Positions 41,569 through 50,812 of a stretch of DNA of 64,000 nucleotides are shown here, piece after piece. Numbering within the stretch: the stretch's first letter is position 1; each line of letters opens with the position of its first letter. Origin of the DNA: Streptomyces sp. I6 (GTDB lineage: Bacteria > Actinomycetota > Actinomycetes > Streptomycetales > Streptomycetaceae); NCBI GenBank assembly GCA_003725745.1, contig RHDP01000001.1:4224501-4288500 (forward strand), given 5' to 3'. A program made the translations under genes and the position numbers. The notes beneath the pieces were generated by a model. That model searched no databases, was not told the DNA's origin, and saw only the letters and a list, made by a program, of their open reading frames with translations.

Positions 41569-43268
41569 TCAGATCCCGGCGGCCTCCGCCAGGTCCCGCT
41601 TCACGGCCGCGAGGACCTCTGCGGCACGGGCCCGCGCGGCCGGCAGCCCGCTCGGCCCGGCGACCGGCACCACGACCTCCAGGTAGCACTTGAGCTTGGG
41701 CTCGGTGCCGCTGGGACGGACGATGACGCGGGCGTCGTACTCGCCCTCCAGGTAGTACCTCAGACCGTCCGTGGGCGGCAGTGCGCCGGAGCCCTCCGAG
41801 AGGTCCTCCGCCGACGCCACGCGCAGGCCGGCCAGTGCCGCGGGCGGCTTGTCCCGCAGCCGTCGCATGGCCTCCGCGATGACGCCCAGGTCCTCCACCC
41901 GTACCGACAACTGGTCCGTGGCGTGCAGGCCGTGGGCGACGGCGAGGTCGTCCAGCAGGTCCGTGAGGGTGCGGCCCTCGGCCTTGAGTTCCGAAGCCAG
42001 TTCGGCGACCAGCAGCGCGGCGGTGATGCCGTCCTTGTCGCGCACGCCGTCCGGGTCGACGCAGTAGCCGAGGGCCTCCTCGTAGCCGTACCGCAGGCCC
42101 TCCGCCCGGGAGATCCACTTGAAGCCGGTCAGGGTCTCCTCGTAGCCGAGGCCCGCCGTCCGGGCGATCCGGCCGAGCAGCGACGAGGACACGATCGACG
42201 TGGCGAACGTGCCGCTCGCCCCCTTCGCCGGCACGCCACCCGACGCACCGTCCGAAGCATTCGCCGACACGCCCTTGCGGACGAGGTGCGCACCGAGCAG
42301 CACGCCGACCTCGTCGCCGCGGAGCATGCGCCAGCCGCCGTCCGCGGTCTCGTCGGGGACCGCGACCGCGCAGCGGTCGGCGTCGGGGTCGTTGGCGATG
42401 ACGAGGTCCGGACCGGCCTCGCGTGCCTTCGCGAAGGCGAGGTCCATCGCGCCCGGCTCCTCCGGGTTGGGGAAGGCGACCGTGGGGAAGTCCGGGTCGG
42501 GCTCGGCCTGCTCGCCGACGAGCACGGGGGCGGGGAAGCCGGCCCGCTCCCAGGCCGCCAGCACCACGTCCGTGCCGACGCCGTGCAGGGCCGTGTGGAC
42601 CACGCGGGCCGTTCGCGGCGAGTGCGGGCTGAGGACCGCGTCGGTGCGCTCCAGATAGGACCGCAGGACCTCGTCCCGAGCGTCTCCCAGCCGCTCTCGG
42701 GACGCGGCAGGTCGTGGATGCTGCCGACCGCCTCGATCGCCGCGGCGATCCCGGCGTCGGCCGGGGGCACGATCTGCGCGCCGTCGCCGAGGTAGACCTT
42801 GTATCCGTTGTCACGCGGGGGGTTGTGGCTCGCGGTGACCTCGACACCGGCGACGGCGCCCAGGTGCCGGATCGCGAACGCGAGCACGGGTGTGGGCAGC
42901 GGGCGCGGCAGCAGCGCGGCGCGCAGCCCGGCACCGGTCATCACGGCGGCGGTGTCACGGGCGAAGTCCGCCGACTTGTGGCGGGCGTCGTAGCCGATCA
43001 CGACCAGACCGCCGGTGTGGCCCCGGGCCTTGAGGTACGCGGCCAGACCGGCCGCCGCGCGGATCACGACGACGCGGTTCATCCGCATCGGCCCGGCCCC
43101 GAGTTCGCCGCGCAGACCGGCCGTGCCGAACTGCAGCGTCCCGGCGAACCGGGCGCCCAGCTCCGCCGTGTCCCCTGCGTCGATGATCCGGGCCAGCTCG
43201 TCCCGGGTCTCCGCGTCGGGGTCCTCGGCCAGCCAGGTCCGGGCCTGCGCGATCAGGTCCTGCGCCAC
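41569..43268 (-). CDS. Phosphosugar mutase (probable phosphopentomutase), frameshifted
   Basis: A protein of about 566 residues of the alpha-D-phosphohexomutase superfamily. GTLQFGTAGLRGELGAGPMRMN and GVEVTASHNPPRDNGYKVYLGDGAQI (phospho-Ser in TASHNPP), NDPDADRCAVAVPD (metal site), GYEEALGYCVDPDGVRDKDGI (sugar loop) and RPSGTEPKLKCYLE (phosphate site) are present. The frame breaks at 42675-42677: the coding strand reads CTCGGGACGAG, expected CTCGGGGACGAG (LGDEVLRSYLERTD). An 18-residue SANASDGASGGVPAKGASG-type insertion precedes TFATSIVSSS. It lies downstream of the purine nucleoside phosphorylase gene, as pmmB lies by deoD in M. tuberculosis, so I favour pentose-1-phosphate to pentose-5-phosphate conversion over mannose metabolism. 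Confidence 0.85.
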
Positions 43269-43472
43269 GGTGATGTGCCTCTCTGAAGTCGTCGTGAGCG
43301 TGGGCGGCGCCGGTTGTGTCCCCTCCGCCTCTGCCTCCGGCGCCGGCGCCGGCGCCTGCCTGCCCGTCCCGGGCGGCGGTGGATGTCTCTGCCCCCCCCG
43401 GCCCGCCGCCCGGGCGCCGGAGCGACGCGGGGTCCGTGCCCGGCGCCGTTGCGGAGCCCGGGCGGCGACCCG

Positions 43473-44282
43473 TCAGATCCTGGCCAGTACCCGGGTCAGC
43501 AGCTCGCCCATCCGGGCCGCGGAGTCGCGTCCGGCCTGCAGTACCTCTTCGTGGTTGAGCGGCTCGCCCGAGAGCCCGGCCGCGAGGTTGGTGACCAGGG
43601 AGATCCCGAGCACCTCGGCACCGGCCTCACGGGCCGCGATCGCCTCGAGCACGGTGGACATGCCCACCAGGTCGCCGCCCATGACCCGGACCATGTGGAT
43701 CTCGGCAGGGGTCTCGTAGTGCGGGCCGGGGAACTGAACGTAGACGCCTTCCTCGAGCGTCGGGTCCACCTCCTTGCACAGCGCCCGCAGCCTCGGCGAG
43801 TACAGGTCGGTCAGGTCCACGAAGTTGGCGCCGGCGATCGGGGAGGCGGCGGTGAGGTTGATGTGGTCGCCGATCAGGACCGGCTGGCCGGGCCGCATGC
43901 CCTCGCGCAGACCGCCGCAGCCGTTGGTCAGGACGACGGTCTTGCAGCCGGAGGCGACGGCGGTGCGCACACCGTGCGCCACGGCGGCGACGCCGCGGCC
44001 CTCGTAGTAGTGCGTGCGGCCGAGGAAGACGAGTGCGCGCTTGTCGCCGATCCGGTACGAGCGGACCTTGCCGCCGTGGCCCTCGACCGCCGGGGGCGGG
44101 AAGCCGGGCAGCTCGGTGACCGGGAACTCGGCCTCGGGAGCACCGAGGGCATCGACCGCGGGCGCCCAGCCCGAGCCCATCACCAGGGCGACGTCATGGG
44201 TGTCGGCGCCGGTCAGCTCTCGCAGGCGCGCGGCCGCGGCGTCGGCGGCGGCATGGGGGTCCGGGGTAAGGGAAAGGTTCAC
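43473..44282 (-). CDS. punA: Purine nucleoside phosphorylase
   Basis: A 269-residue trimeric-type (class II) purine nucleoside phosphorylase that splits inosine and guanosine with phosphate. [17 protein letters not shown] (phosphate loop), [89 protein letters not shown] (base-binding Glu and Asn regions). GTG 44282 begins [20 protein letters not shown]. The perfect palindrome CTACGCGCGTAG lies 24 nt upstream. The phosphosugar mutase follows after 204 bp of GCCGGCG-rich sequence. It acts on inosine from Add, and its pentose-1-phosphate product would feed the mutase. Confidence 0.94.
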   Translation of the reverse strand: MNLSLTPDPHAAADAAAARLRELTGADTHDVALVMGSGWAPAVDALGAPEAEFPVTELPGFPPPAVEGHGGKVRSYRIGDKRALVFLGRTHYYEGRGVAAVAHGVRTAVASGCKTVVLTNGCGGLREGMRPGQPVLIGDHINLTAASPIAGANFVDLTDLYSPRLRALCKEVDPTLEEGVYVQFPGPHYETPAEIHMVRVMGGDLVGMSTVLEAIAAREAGAEVLGISLVTNLAAGLSGEPLNHEEVLQAGRDSAARMGELLTRVLARI

Positions 44283-44306
44283 GGGAAAAGCCTAGCCTGA
44301 GAAACC

Positions 44307-44318
44307 CTACGCGCGTAG
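44307..44318. promoter_or_regulatory. Putative nucleoside-regulon operator
   Basis: A perfect CTACGCGCGTAG palindrome ends 24 nt before the purine nucleoside phosphorylase start (minus strand). No rightward gene starts nearby, so it must serve the phosphorylase-mutase unit. Confidence 0.73.
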
Positions 44319-44481
44319 ATGAGGATGCTCACGACTCCGCAACCCTTTCCTCGTGGAAACGCACAAGGAGTGTGCAGGGGCCCGCGAGGAGTGCGCAGGG
44401 GCCCGCCCCCGCGCCGTCCGCCGGTCGCGGGAGACCGGCTCCGCGCCCGGTCCGGGCAGCCTGGCGCCGGGGCCTTGGGGG

Positions 44482-44919
44482 TCAGCAAGGACGCTTGCGC
44501 AGCTCCATCACATAGTCGTGGGGGGCGCCCGCCGACTCGGCCGCGTCGGCGATCTCGCCGAGGTAGCGGGCGGAGGGCAGGCCGCCCTCGTACCCGTTCA
44601 GCACGTACACCCAGGCCGGCTCCTCGCCGTCCAGCGTGTGCACCCGCACGCGCATGCGCCGGTAGATGTCGAGCCCGACGCCCTCCCAGCGGTCCATCGA
44701 GTCCTCGTCGAGCGGGGCGATGTCGTACAGCGCGACGAACACCTGCGAGCGGGGAGCCTCCACGATCGTGGCCAGCGCCCCCTCCCAGCCCATCTGCTCG
44801 CCGCCGAAGGTCAGCCGCCAGCCGTTGAGCCAGCCCGTGCCGCGCAGCGGGGAGTGCGGTGCGCGGCGGGTCATCAGCCGCGCGTCGAGGTTGCCGGCGT
44901 ACGCGGCGTAGAGCGACAT
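44482..44919 (-). CDS. Gamma-glutamylcyclotransferase-like protein
   Basis: A 145-residue protein of the GGCT/AIG2-like fold: MSLYAAYAGNLDARLMTRRAPHSPLRGTGWLNGWRLTFGGEQMGWEGALATIVEAPRSQVFVALYDIAPLDEDSMDRWEGVGLDIYRR. The N-terminal YAAYAGNLD corresponds to the YGSN-type loop, and the LDEDSMDRWEGV segment contains the usual catalytic Glu position. ATG 44919 is clear. It would act in glutathione-like or gamma-glutamyl peptide turnover, but Streptomyces use mycothiol, so the substrate is unknown. It sits alone between the phosphorylase gene and lpdA, and its 3' end lies 163 bp from the operator at 44307. Confidence 0.78.
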   Translation of the reverse strand: MSLYAAYAGNLDARLMTRRAPHSPLRGTGWLNGWRLTFGGEQMGWEGALATIVEAPRSQVFVALYDIAPLDEDSMDRWEGVGLDIYRRMRVRVHTLDGEEPAWVYVLNGYEGGLPSARYLGEIADAAESAGAPHDYVMELRKRPC

Positions 44920-45333
44920 GGGATCGAGGGTACGGGAGGGGAAGCGGTGGCCGCCCGCCCCGATGCCCCGGGGCGGGCGGCCGGGCGGGGTCGGTCCGGG
45001 GGTGTGTCCGGGCCGGTGCGGGCGGTTCGGCGCCGTCGCCGGGTTTCGGCCGGGGCGGGGCCGTGGGCAGGGCCGCCGGTGGGTGTGTCCGGGCCGGTCC
45101 GGGCGGGGGCCGGGTCCGTGCCGGGAGTCCGCCGGGGCGCGGCTGTGGGGAGGGCGGTTCGGTGGGTGTGTCCGGGCCGGTGTGCGCGGGCCCGGCGGCC
45201 GTGCGGGGTCTCGCCGCCGGCCTGCCCGGTGCGCTTCCCGCCCCGCAGAGCCCCGGCGCGAGGCGGGTTCCGGTGTGCGGGAGAATGGGTGGGACGGATA
45301 CCCGGCAGAGCGAGAGCGCGAGGCGTAACCCCA
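44920..45333. repeat. GC-rich gap with repeated GTGTGTCCGGGCCGGT
   Basis: 414 bp without a gene, between two divergent starts. GTGTGTCCGGGCCGGT recurs at about 45002, 45083 and 45166 (spacing 81-83 bp), embedded in GGCGGTTCGG and GGGCGGGG repeats. The promoter of the reductase gene should lie in the last 80 bp (GAGAATGGGTGGGACGGATAC). Confidence 0.7.
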
Positions 45334-46773
45334 GTGACCCGGATCGTGATCATCGGTGGCGGACCCGGCGGATACGAGGCGGCTCTGGTGGCCGCCCAGC
45401 TCGGCGCGGAGGTGATCGTCGTCGACTGCGACGGCCTCGGCGGAGCGTCCGTCCTCACCGACTGCGTGCCCTCCAAGACCCTGATCGCCACCGCCGAGGT
45501 GATGACCAACTTCGACTCCTCGCACGAGGAGCTCGGCATCATCGTCGCGGACGACACCCCGCACATCGATCAGCCCGCCCGGATCGTGGGCGTCGACCTC
45601 GGCAAGGTCAACCGCCGGGTGAAGCGGCTCGCGCTCGCCCAGTCCCACGACATCACCGCCTCCGTGACCCGTGCGGGCGCGCGGGTCATGCGCGGTCGCG
45701 GCCGGCTGGAGGGCGGGCAGGCGCTCGACGGCTCCCGCAAGGTGGTCGTCACCGCGGCCGACGGCAGCGAGGAGACGCTCACCGCCGACGCCGTGCTGAT
45801 CGCCACCGGCGGGCACCCGCGCGAGATCCCCGACGCGCAGCCCGACGGGGAGCGGATCCTCAACTGGACCCAGGTGTACGACCTGGACGAGCTGCCCGAA
45901 GAGCTGATCGTGGTCGGCTCGGGCGTGACGGGTGCCGAGTTCGCCGGTGCCTACCAGGCGCTCGGTTCCCGCGTCACGCTGGTCTCGTCCCGCGACCGCG
46001 TGCTGCCGGGCGAGGACCCGGACGCCGCCGCCGTCCTCGAGGACGTCTTCCGGCGCCGCGGCATGAACGTCATGGCCCGCTCCCGCGCGCAGTCCGCCAA
46101 GCGGGTCGGCGACCGGGTCGAGGTGACGCTGGCCGACGGCCGGGTGATCACCGGCACGCACTGCCTGATGGCCGTCGGCGCCGTCCCCAACTCCGCGGGC
46201 ATGGGCCTGGAGGAGGCCGGGGTCAGGCTCACCGAGTCGGGGCACATCTGGACCGACAAGGTCTCGCGGACGAGCGCGCCGGGCGTGTACGCGGCCGGCG
46301 ACGTCACCGGGGTCTTCGCGCTGGCGTCGGTGGCGGCGATGCAGGGGCGTATCGCCGTGTACCACTTCCTCGGCGACGCGGTGACTCCGCTCAACCTCAA
46401 GACCGTGTCCTCGAACGTCTTCACCGACCCGGAGATCGCGACGGTCGGTTACACGCAGGCGGACGTGGACGGCGGCGTCATCGACGCCCGGGTCGTCAAA
46501 CTGCCGCTGCTGCGCAACCCGCGCGCCAAGATGCAGGGCATCAGGGACGGCTTTGTGAAGATCTTCTGCCGGCCCGGCACCGGCATCGTGGTCGGCGGAG
46601 TGGTCGTGGCCCCGCGGGCCTCGGAACTGATCCATCCCATCTCGATCGCGGTCGACAACAACCTGACGGTGGAACAGATCGCAAACGCCTTCACCGTGTA
46701 CCCGTCGTTGTCGGGCTCGATCGCGGAAGTCGCCCGCCAGCTGCACACCCGGAAGGCGACGGGCGAGGCGTAG
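45334..46773 (+). CDS. lpdA: LpdA-type NAD(P)H-quinone reductase
   Basis: A 479-residue flavoprotein disulfide reductase-family enzyme. FAD/NAD motifs RIVIIGGGPGGYEAALVAAQLGAEVIVVD and LIVVGSGVTGAEFAGAYQALGSRVTLV, the second FAD site in APGVYAAGDVTGVFALASVA, and a C-terminal dimerisation domain (TDPEIATVGYTQADVDGG, HPISIAVDNNLTVEQIANAFTVYPSLSGSIAEVAR). In true lipoamide dehydrogenases the redox site is CxxxxC; here it reads GGASVLTDCVPSKTL with only the second Cys, so no disulfide can form. This matches M. tuberculosis LpdA (Rv3303c), reported as an NAD(P)H:quinone reductase. GTG 45334 is the chosen start. A DeoR regulator follows 145 bp downstream. Confidence 0.9.
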   Translation: MTRIVIIGGGPGGYEAALVAAQLGAEVIVVDCDGLGGASVLTDCVPSKTLIATAEVMTNFDSSHEELGIIVADDTPHIDQPARIVGVDLGKVNRRVKRLALAQSHDITASVTRAGARVMRGRGRLEGGQALDGSRKVVVTAADGSEETLTADAVLIATGGHPREIPDAQPDGERILNWTQVYDLDELPEELIVVGSGVTGAEFAGAYQALGSRVTLVSSRDRVLPGEDPDAAAVLEDVFRRRGMNVMARSRAQSAKRVGDRVEVTLADGRVITGTHCLMAVGAVPNSAGMGLEEAGVRLTESGHIWTDKVSRTSAPGVYAAGDVTGVFALASVAAMQGRIAVYHFLGDAVTPLNLKTVSSNVFTDPEIATVGYTQADVDGGVIDARVVKLPLLRNPRAKMQGIRDGFVKIFCRPGTGIVVGGVVVAPRASELIHPISIAVDNNLTVEQIANAFTVYPSLSGSIAEVARQLHTRKATGEA

Positions 46774-46905
46774 CGCCGGGAGCCCCGGGATCAACCCCGG
46801 CAAGCCGGGACGATAGGGCATGGTGTCTATACCACCTCCGGTACCTCCCTGTTGGCAACTTCTCGTATTCGGCGCAAAGTGCTGAAAAGCATCGACGGCT
46901 GGGGT

Positions 46906-46911
46906 TACTGT
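46906..46911 (+). promoter_or_regulatory. -10 box for a possible leaderless deoR transcript
   Basis: TACTGT (TAnnnT type) ends 7 nt before the GTG of the DeoR gene, which fits transcription starting at the first base of the start codon. No purine-rich ribosome site precedes the GTG. Confidence 0.55.
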
Positions 46912-46918
46912 CAGTTTC

Positions 46919-47841
46919 GTGTTCGCTGCAGAACGTCGTCAATTGATCCTCGAAATGGTGCGCGCCAACGGAGCCGTTTCGCTCCGTGAGCTCGCCCGCG
47001 TCGTCCAGACCTCCGAAGTGACCGTACGGCGGGACGTGCGGGCCTTGGAGGCAGAAGGACTGCTCGACCGCCGGCACGGCGGTGCGGTGTTGCCGGGCGG
47101 ATTCACGCGAGAATCCGGCTTCCCGCAGAAATCCCATCTCGCGACCGCGGAGAAGACGGCCATCGCCGATCTCGCCGCGGGCCTGGTCGAAGAAGGCGAG
47201 GCCATCGTGGTCGGCGCCGGCACGACCACACAGGAGCTGGCCCGCCGGCTCGCCCGGATCCCCGGGCTCACCGTGGTCACCAACTCGCTGCTCGTCGCAC
47301 AGGCGCTGGCGCACGCCAACCGGGTCGAGGTCGTGATGACCGGCGGCACGCTGCGTGGGTCCAACTACGCGCTGGTCGGCAGCGGGGCGGAGCAGTCCCT
47401 CCAGGGGCTGCGGGTCTCCCGCGCCTTCCTGTCCGGCAGCGGCCTGACGGCCGAGCGCGGGCTGTCCACCTCCAACATGCTGTCGGCGAGTGTGGACCGG
47501 GCACTGGTGCAGGCGGCCTCGGAGGTCGTGGTGCTGGCCGACCACACCAAGCTGGGCACCGACACCATGTTCCAGACCGTGCCGACCGACGTGATCACCC
47601 GCCTGGTGACGGACGAGCCGCCCCCGCACGACGAACGGGCGGCAACGGAGCTGCAGGCGCTCGCGGACCAGGGCGTCGAGGTCGCCGTGGCGGGCGCGGC
47701 GGTCGACGCGGCCCGTCCGCGCCGTGAGGTCCCCCTCCCCGGCCAGCGCCGCACCACCCACCCGACGACCCCCTCCGCCCGGCCGCGGCCCTCACCGCCG
47801 AACCTCCGGACCGGCGCGTGGCCGACCTGCGCCGCCGCTGA
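46919..47841 (+). CDS. DeoR-family regulator, probably frameshifted near the 3' end
   Basis: N-terminal winged HTH (MFAAERRQLILEMVRANGAVSLRELARVVQTSEVTVRRDVRALEAEGLLDRRHGGAVL) and a DeoRC sugar-phosphate-binding domain (AIADLAAGLVEEGEAIVVGAGTTTQELARRL, LTVVTNSLLVAQALA, VMTGGTLRGSNYALVG, VVLADHTKLGTDTMFQ). As read, the frame runs past the expected end to 48229 through repeats. The frame giving LTAEPPDRRVADLRRR with a stop at 47839-47841 looks like the natural end, which needs one missing base between about 47745 and 47785 and gives 307 residues. A GTG start with TACTGT 7 nt before it suggests a leaderless mRNA. DeoR proteins sense phosphosugars, so it is a candidate (unproven) regulator of the nucleoside genes. 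Confidence 0.85.
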
Positions 47842-48328
47842 GGACGGCGGACCGGGTGCCCCGGGGCCGGTCACGGCTCCGCGCCCGGTACGCACGCGGG
47901 CCGTGTCCGGTGCACGCGGGCCGTGTCCGGGCCCGGGGCGCGGCGGGGCCGGGCGTGCGGGCAGGCGGCCGCAGGTGCCTCGGAGCGGGGACCGGCCCCG
48001 GGGGGCCCGGCACCGGGCCTTCTCCGCGGTCTCCGTGATTTCGCGGTTTCCGTGGTCTCTGCCGCCTCTGCGGTCTCGCATCTTCTGCGGGCCGACCTGT
48101 CTGCGGGTCGGTCCGGAGGGTCGGCGTGTCATGGGGTCGGCGTGTCATGGGGTCGGCGTGCGTGCCGGTCTGCGGGTCGGCCGGTCTGCGGGTCTGGGTG
48201 CCTGGGTGTCTGGGTGTCTGGGTGCCTGAGGGTTCCGGGACTTCTGCTGTTGCCGGGGTTGCCGGGGTTGCCGGTGCGGGGGCGGAGCCCGGAGTCGTGG
48301 CGGCGGTCTCGGCGGCCGCCGCCACGGC
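47842..48328. repeat. 487-bp gap of short tandem repeats
   Basis: No gene. It contains, in order, two GCACGCGGGCCGTGTCCGG copies, GTCATGGGGTCGGCGT repeats (about 48128-48157), GGTCTGCGGGTC repeats (48176-48200), GTGTCTGGGTGCCTGG-like 8-10-bp units (48200-48232) and GTTGCCGGG repeats (48248-48272). A G/T-biased strand in 48120-48280 is unlike the coding regions. It lies 3' of both flanking convergent genes. Confidence 0.85.
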
Positions 48329-48931
48329 CTACGCGGCCCGCGCCTTCAGACCGCGCAATGTCAGTGCCAGCAGACGGTCGGCGAGTTCCGGGTCGGAGGG
48401 GGCCTGCTCGGCTGCCAGCGCGATCGCGTTGGTGAGCTGGAGGAGGTCGGTGATGGACACGTCCTCCCGGACCGCGCCGGCCGCCTGGGCGCGGGAGAGC
48501 AGCCGGGAGCCCGCCTCGCGGAGGGGCACGCTGCACTGGGAGAGCGCCGAACCGGCGTCGTGCGAGGCCGACATGAGTGCCCGGGCCACCCCGCGGTATT
48601 CACCCGCATGAGTGATGAGGGCGCGCAGCCATTCCACGAGGGCGCCGCACGGCTGGTCCGCCGAGGCCAGCTCCGCGGACCGGGTGAGCAGTGACGCCAG
48701 CGCGTCCTGGAAGACCGCGTTCATCAGCGCGTGACGGTTCGGGAAATGGCGGTACAACGTGCCGATGCCCACGCCCGCCCGCCTGGCGACGTCCTCCAGG
48801 GACGCGTCCGTGCCGTGCTCGGCGAACGCCCTGCGCGCCTCGGCCAGCAACCGCTCGTAGTTGCGGCGTGCGTCGGCCCGCATCGGCCGTACCGCGCCCG
48901 CCGCGTCGCCGGCCGCCGTACTCGTCGTCAT
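48329..48931 (-). CDS. TetR-family transcriptional regulator
   Basis: A 200-residue TetR regulator: N-terminal HTH RRNYERLLAEARRAFAEHGTDASLEDVARRAGVGIGTLYRHFPNRHALMNAVF (residues about 24-76) and a helical ligand/dimer domain (LLTRSAELASADQPCGALVEWLRALITHAGEYRGVARALM). ATG 48931 gives MTTSTAAGDAAG; an earlier in-frame ATG at 48943 is less likely. It is upstream of, and reads away from, accA2 (their 3' and 5' ends face across 118 bp: its start is near the accA2 stop). The target genes and ligand are unknown. Confidence 0.9.
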   Translation of the reverse strand: MTTSTAAGDAAGAVRPMRADARRNYERLLAEARRAFAEHGTDASLEDVARRAGVGIGTLYRHFPNRHALMNAVFQDALASLLTRSAELASADQPCGALVEWLRALITHAGEYRGVARALMSASHDAGSALSQCSVPLREAGSRLLSRAQAAGAVREDVSITDLLQLTNAIALAAEQAPSDPELADRLLALTLRGLKARAA

Positions 48932-49049
48932 GGCACCCAGCATGCCATCGGTGCGCGGGTGCGGACCCCGCGTCCGCTCACGGAACGCGGGACGGGGCCC
49001 GCCGGGTGGAATCCGGCGGGCCCCGTCCGCGAGCGGATGAGTGGCGGGG

Positions 49050-50812
49050 TCAGTCCTTGATCTCGCAGATCACCGCGCCGGACGTGATCGACGCGCCGAC
49101 CTCGGCGCTGAGGCCCTTCACGGTGCCGGAGCGGTGCGCGTTGAGCGGCTGCTCCATCTTCATCGCCTCCAGGACGACGACGAGGTCGCCCTCGTTGACC
49201 TGCTGGCCCTCCTCGACGGCGATCTTGACGATGGTGCCCTGCATCGGCGAGGCGAGGGTGTCGCCGGAGGCGGCCGGGCCGGACTTCTTGGCCGCGCGGC
49301 GCTTGGGGCGGGCACCGCCGGCCGCGGCGGTCCGGGCCAGCGTCATACCCAGCGAGGACGGCAGTGAGACCTCGAGGCGCTTGCCGCCGACCTCGACGAC
49401 GACGGTCTCGCGGCCCGGCTCATCCTCCGCCTCGGTGTCGGCCGGGGCGGCGAAGGGCTTGATCTCGTTGACGAACTCGGTCTCGATCCAGCGGGTGTGG
49501 ATCGTGAACGGGGTGCCGTCCGCCGGGGCGAACGCCGGGTCGGTGACGACGGCGCGGTGGAACGGGATCGCGGTCGCCATGCCCTCGACCTGGAACTCGG
49601 CCAGGGCGCGGGCGGCGCGCTGCAGAGCCTGCTCACGGGTGGCGCCGGTGACGATCAGCTTCGCCAGCAGCGAGTCCCACGCGGGGCCGATCACGCTGCC
49701 GGACTCCACGCCCGCGTCCAGCCGGACACCCGGGCCGGAGGGCGGGACGAAGGAGGTGACCGTGCCGGGCGCGGGAAGGAAGTTGCGGCCCGGGTCCTCT
49801 CCGTTGATGCGGAACTCGAAGGAGTGGCCCCGCCGCGGCGGGTCGTCGTAGCCCAGCTTCTCCCCGTCCGCGATACGGAACATCTCCCGCACCAGGTCGA
49901 TGCCGGTGACCTCCTCGGTGACCGGGTGCTCGACCTGCAGCCGGGTGTTGACCTCGAGGAAGGAGATCGTGCCGTCGTTGCCGACGAGGAACTCCACGGT
50001 GCCCGCGCCGACGTAGCCGGCCTCCTTGAGGATGGCCTTGGACGCGCGGTACAACTCGGCGTTCTGCTCCTCGGAGAGGAACGGCGCGGGGGCCTCCTCC
50101 ACCAGCTTCTGGTGCCGGCGCTGCAGCGAGCAGTCACGGGTCGACACGACCACCACGTCGCCGTGCTGGTCGGCCAGGCACTGGGTCTCGACATGGCGCG
50201 GCTTGTCCAGGTACCGCTCGACGAAGCACTCGCCGCGGCCGAACGCCGCGACGGCCTCGCGCACCGCCGAGTCGTACAGCTCGGGGACCTCCTCCAGCGT
50301 GCGGGCGACCTTGAGGCCGCGCCCGCCGCCGCCGAAGGCGGCCTTGATCGCGATCGGGAGGCCGTGCTCCTCGGCGAAGGCGACGACCTCGTCCGCGCCG
50401 GACACCGGGTCGGAGGTACCGGCCACCAGCGGGGCGCCGGCGCGCTGGGCGATATGACGGGCCGCCACCTTGTCGCCGAGGTCGCGGATCGCGGCGGGCG
50501 GGGGCCGATCCAGGTCAGCCCGGCGTCGATGACCGCCTGGGCGAAATCGGCGTTCTCGGAGAGGAAGCCGTATCCGGGGTGGATGGCGTCCGCGCCCGAG
50601 TCCGCTGCGGCCTGGAGGACCTTGCCCATGTCCAGGTAGCTGGCGGCCGGGGTGTCACCGCCCAGGGCGAACGCTTCGTCGGCTGCGCGGACGTGCAGAG
50701 CGTCACGGTCCGGGTCGGCGTAGACGGCTACGCTCGCGATCCCGGCGTCCCGGCATGCACGGGCAACGCGGACAGCGATCTCGCCTCGGTTGGCGATGAG
50801 CACCTTGCGCAC
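49050..50812 (-). CDS. accA2: Acyl-CoA carboxylase alpha subunit (biotin carboxylase and carrier), frameshifted
   Basis: About 587 residues once one base is restored. Biotin carboxylase domain [54 protein letters not shown], then, after the break, [20 protein letters not shown] and [28 protein letters not shown]-terminal biotin carrier domain with [13 protein letters not shown] (biotinyl Lys). The frame breaks at 50500-50504: a run of five G (plus strand) should be six, giving [20 protein letters not shown] 50812 has GGAGG upstream. With PccB and AccE it carboxylates propionyl- or acetyl-CoA for polyketide and fatty acid precursors. BirA at 55171 would attach biotin. Confidence 0.95.

Noticed and set aside
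47842-48229. C-terminal extension of the DeoR protein to 436 residues
   Set aside because: The extra sequence runs through tandem repeats and is Arg/Gly/Pro-rich. A stop at 47839-47841 in the next frame follows a typical DeoR-clade ending (RVADLRRR).
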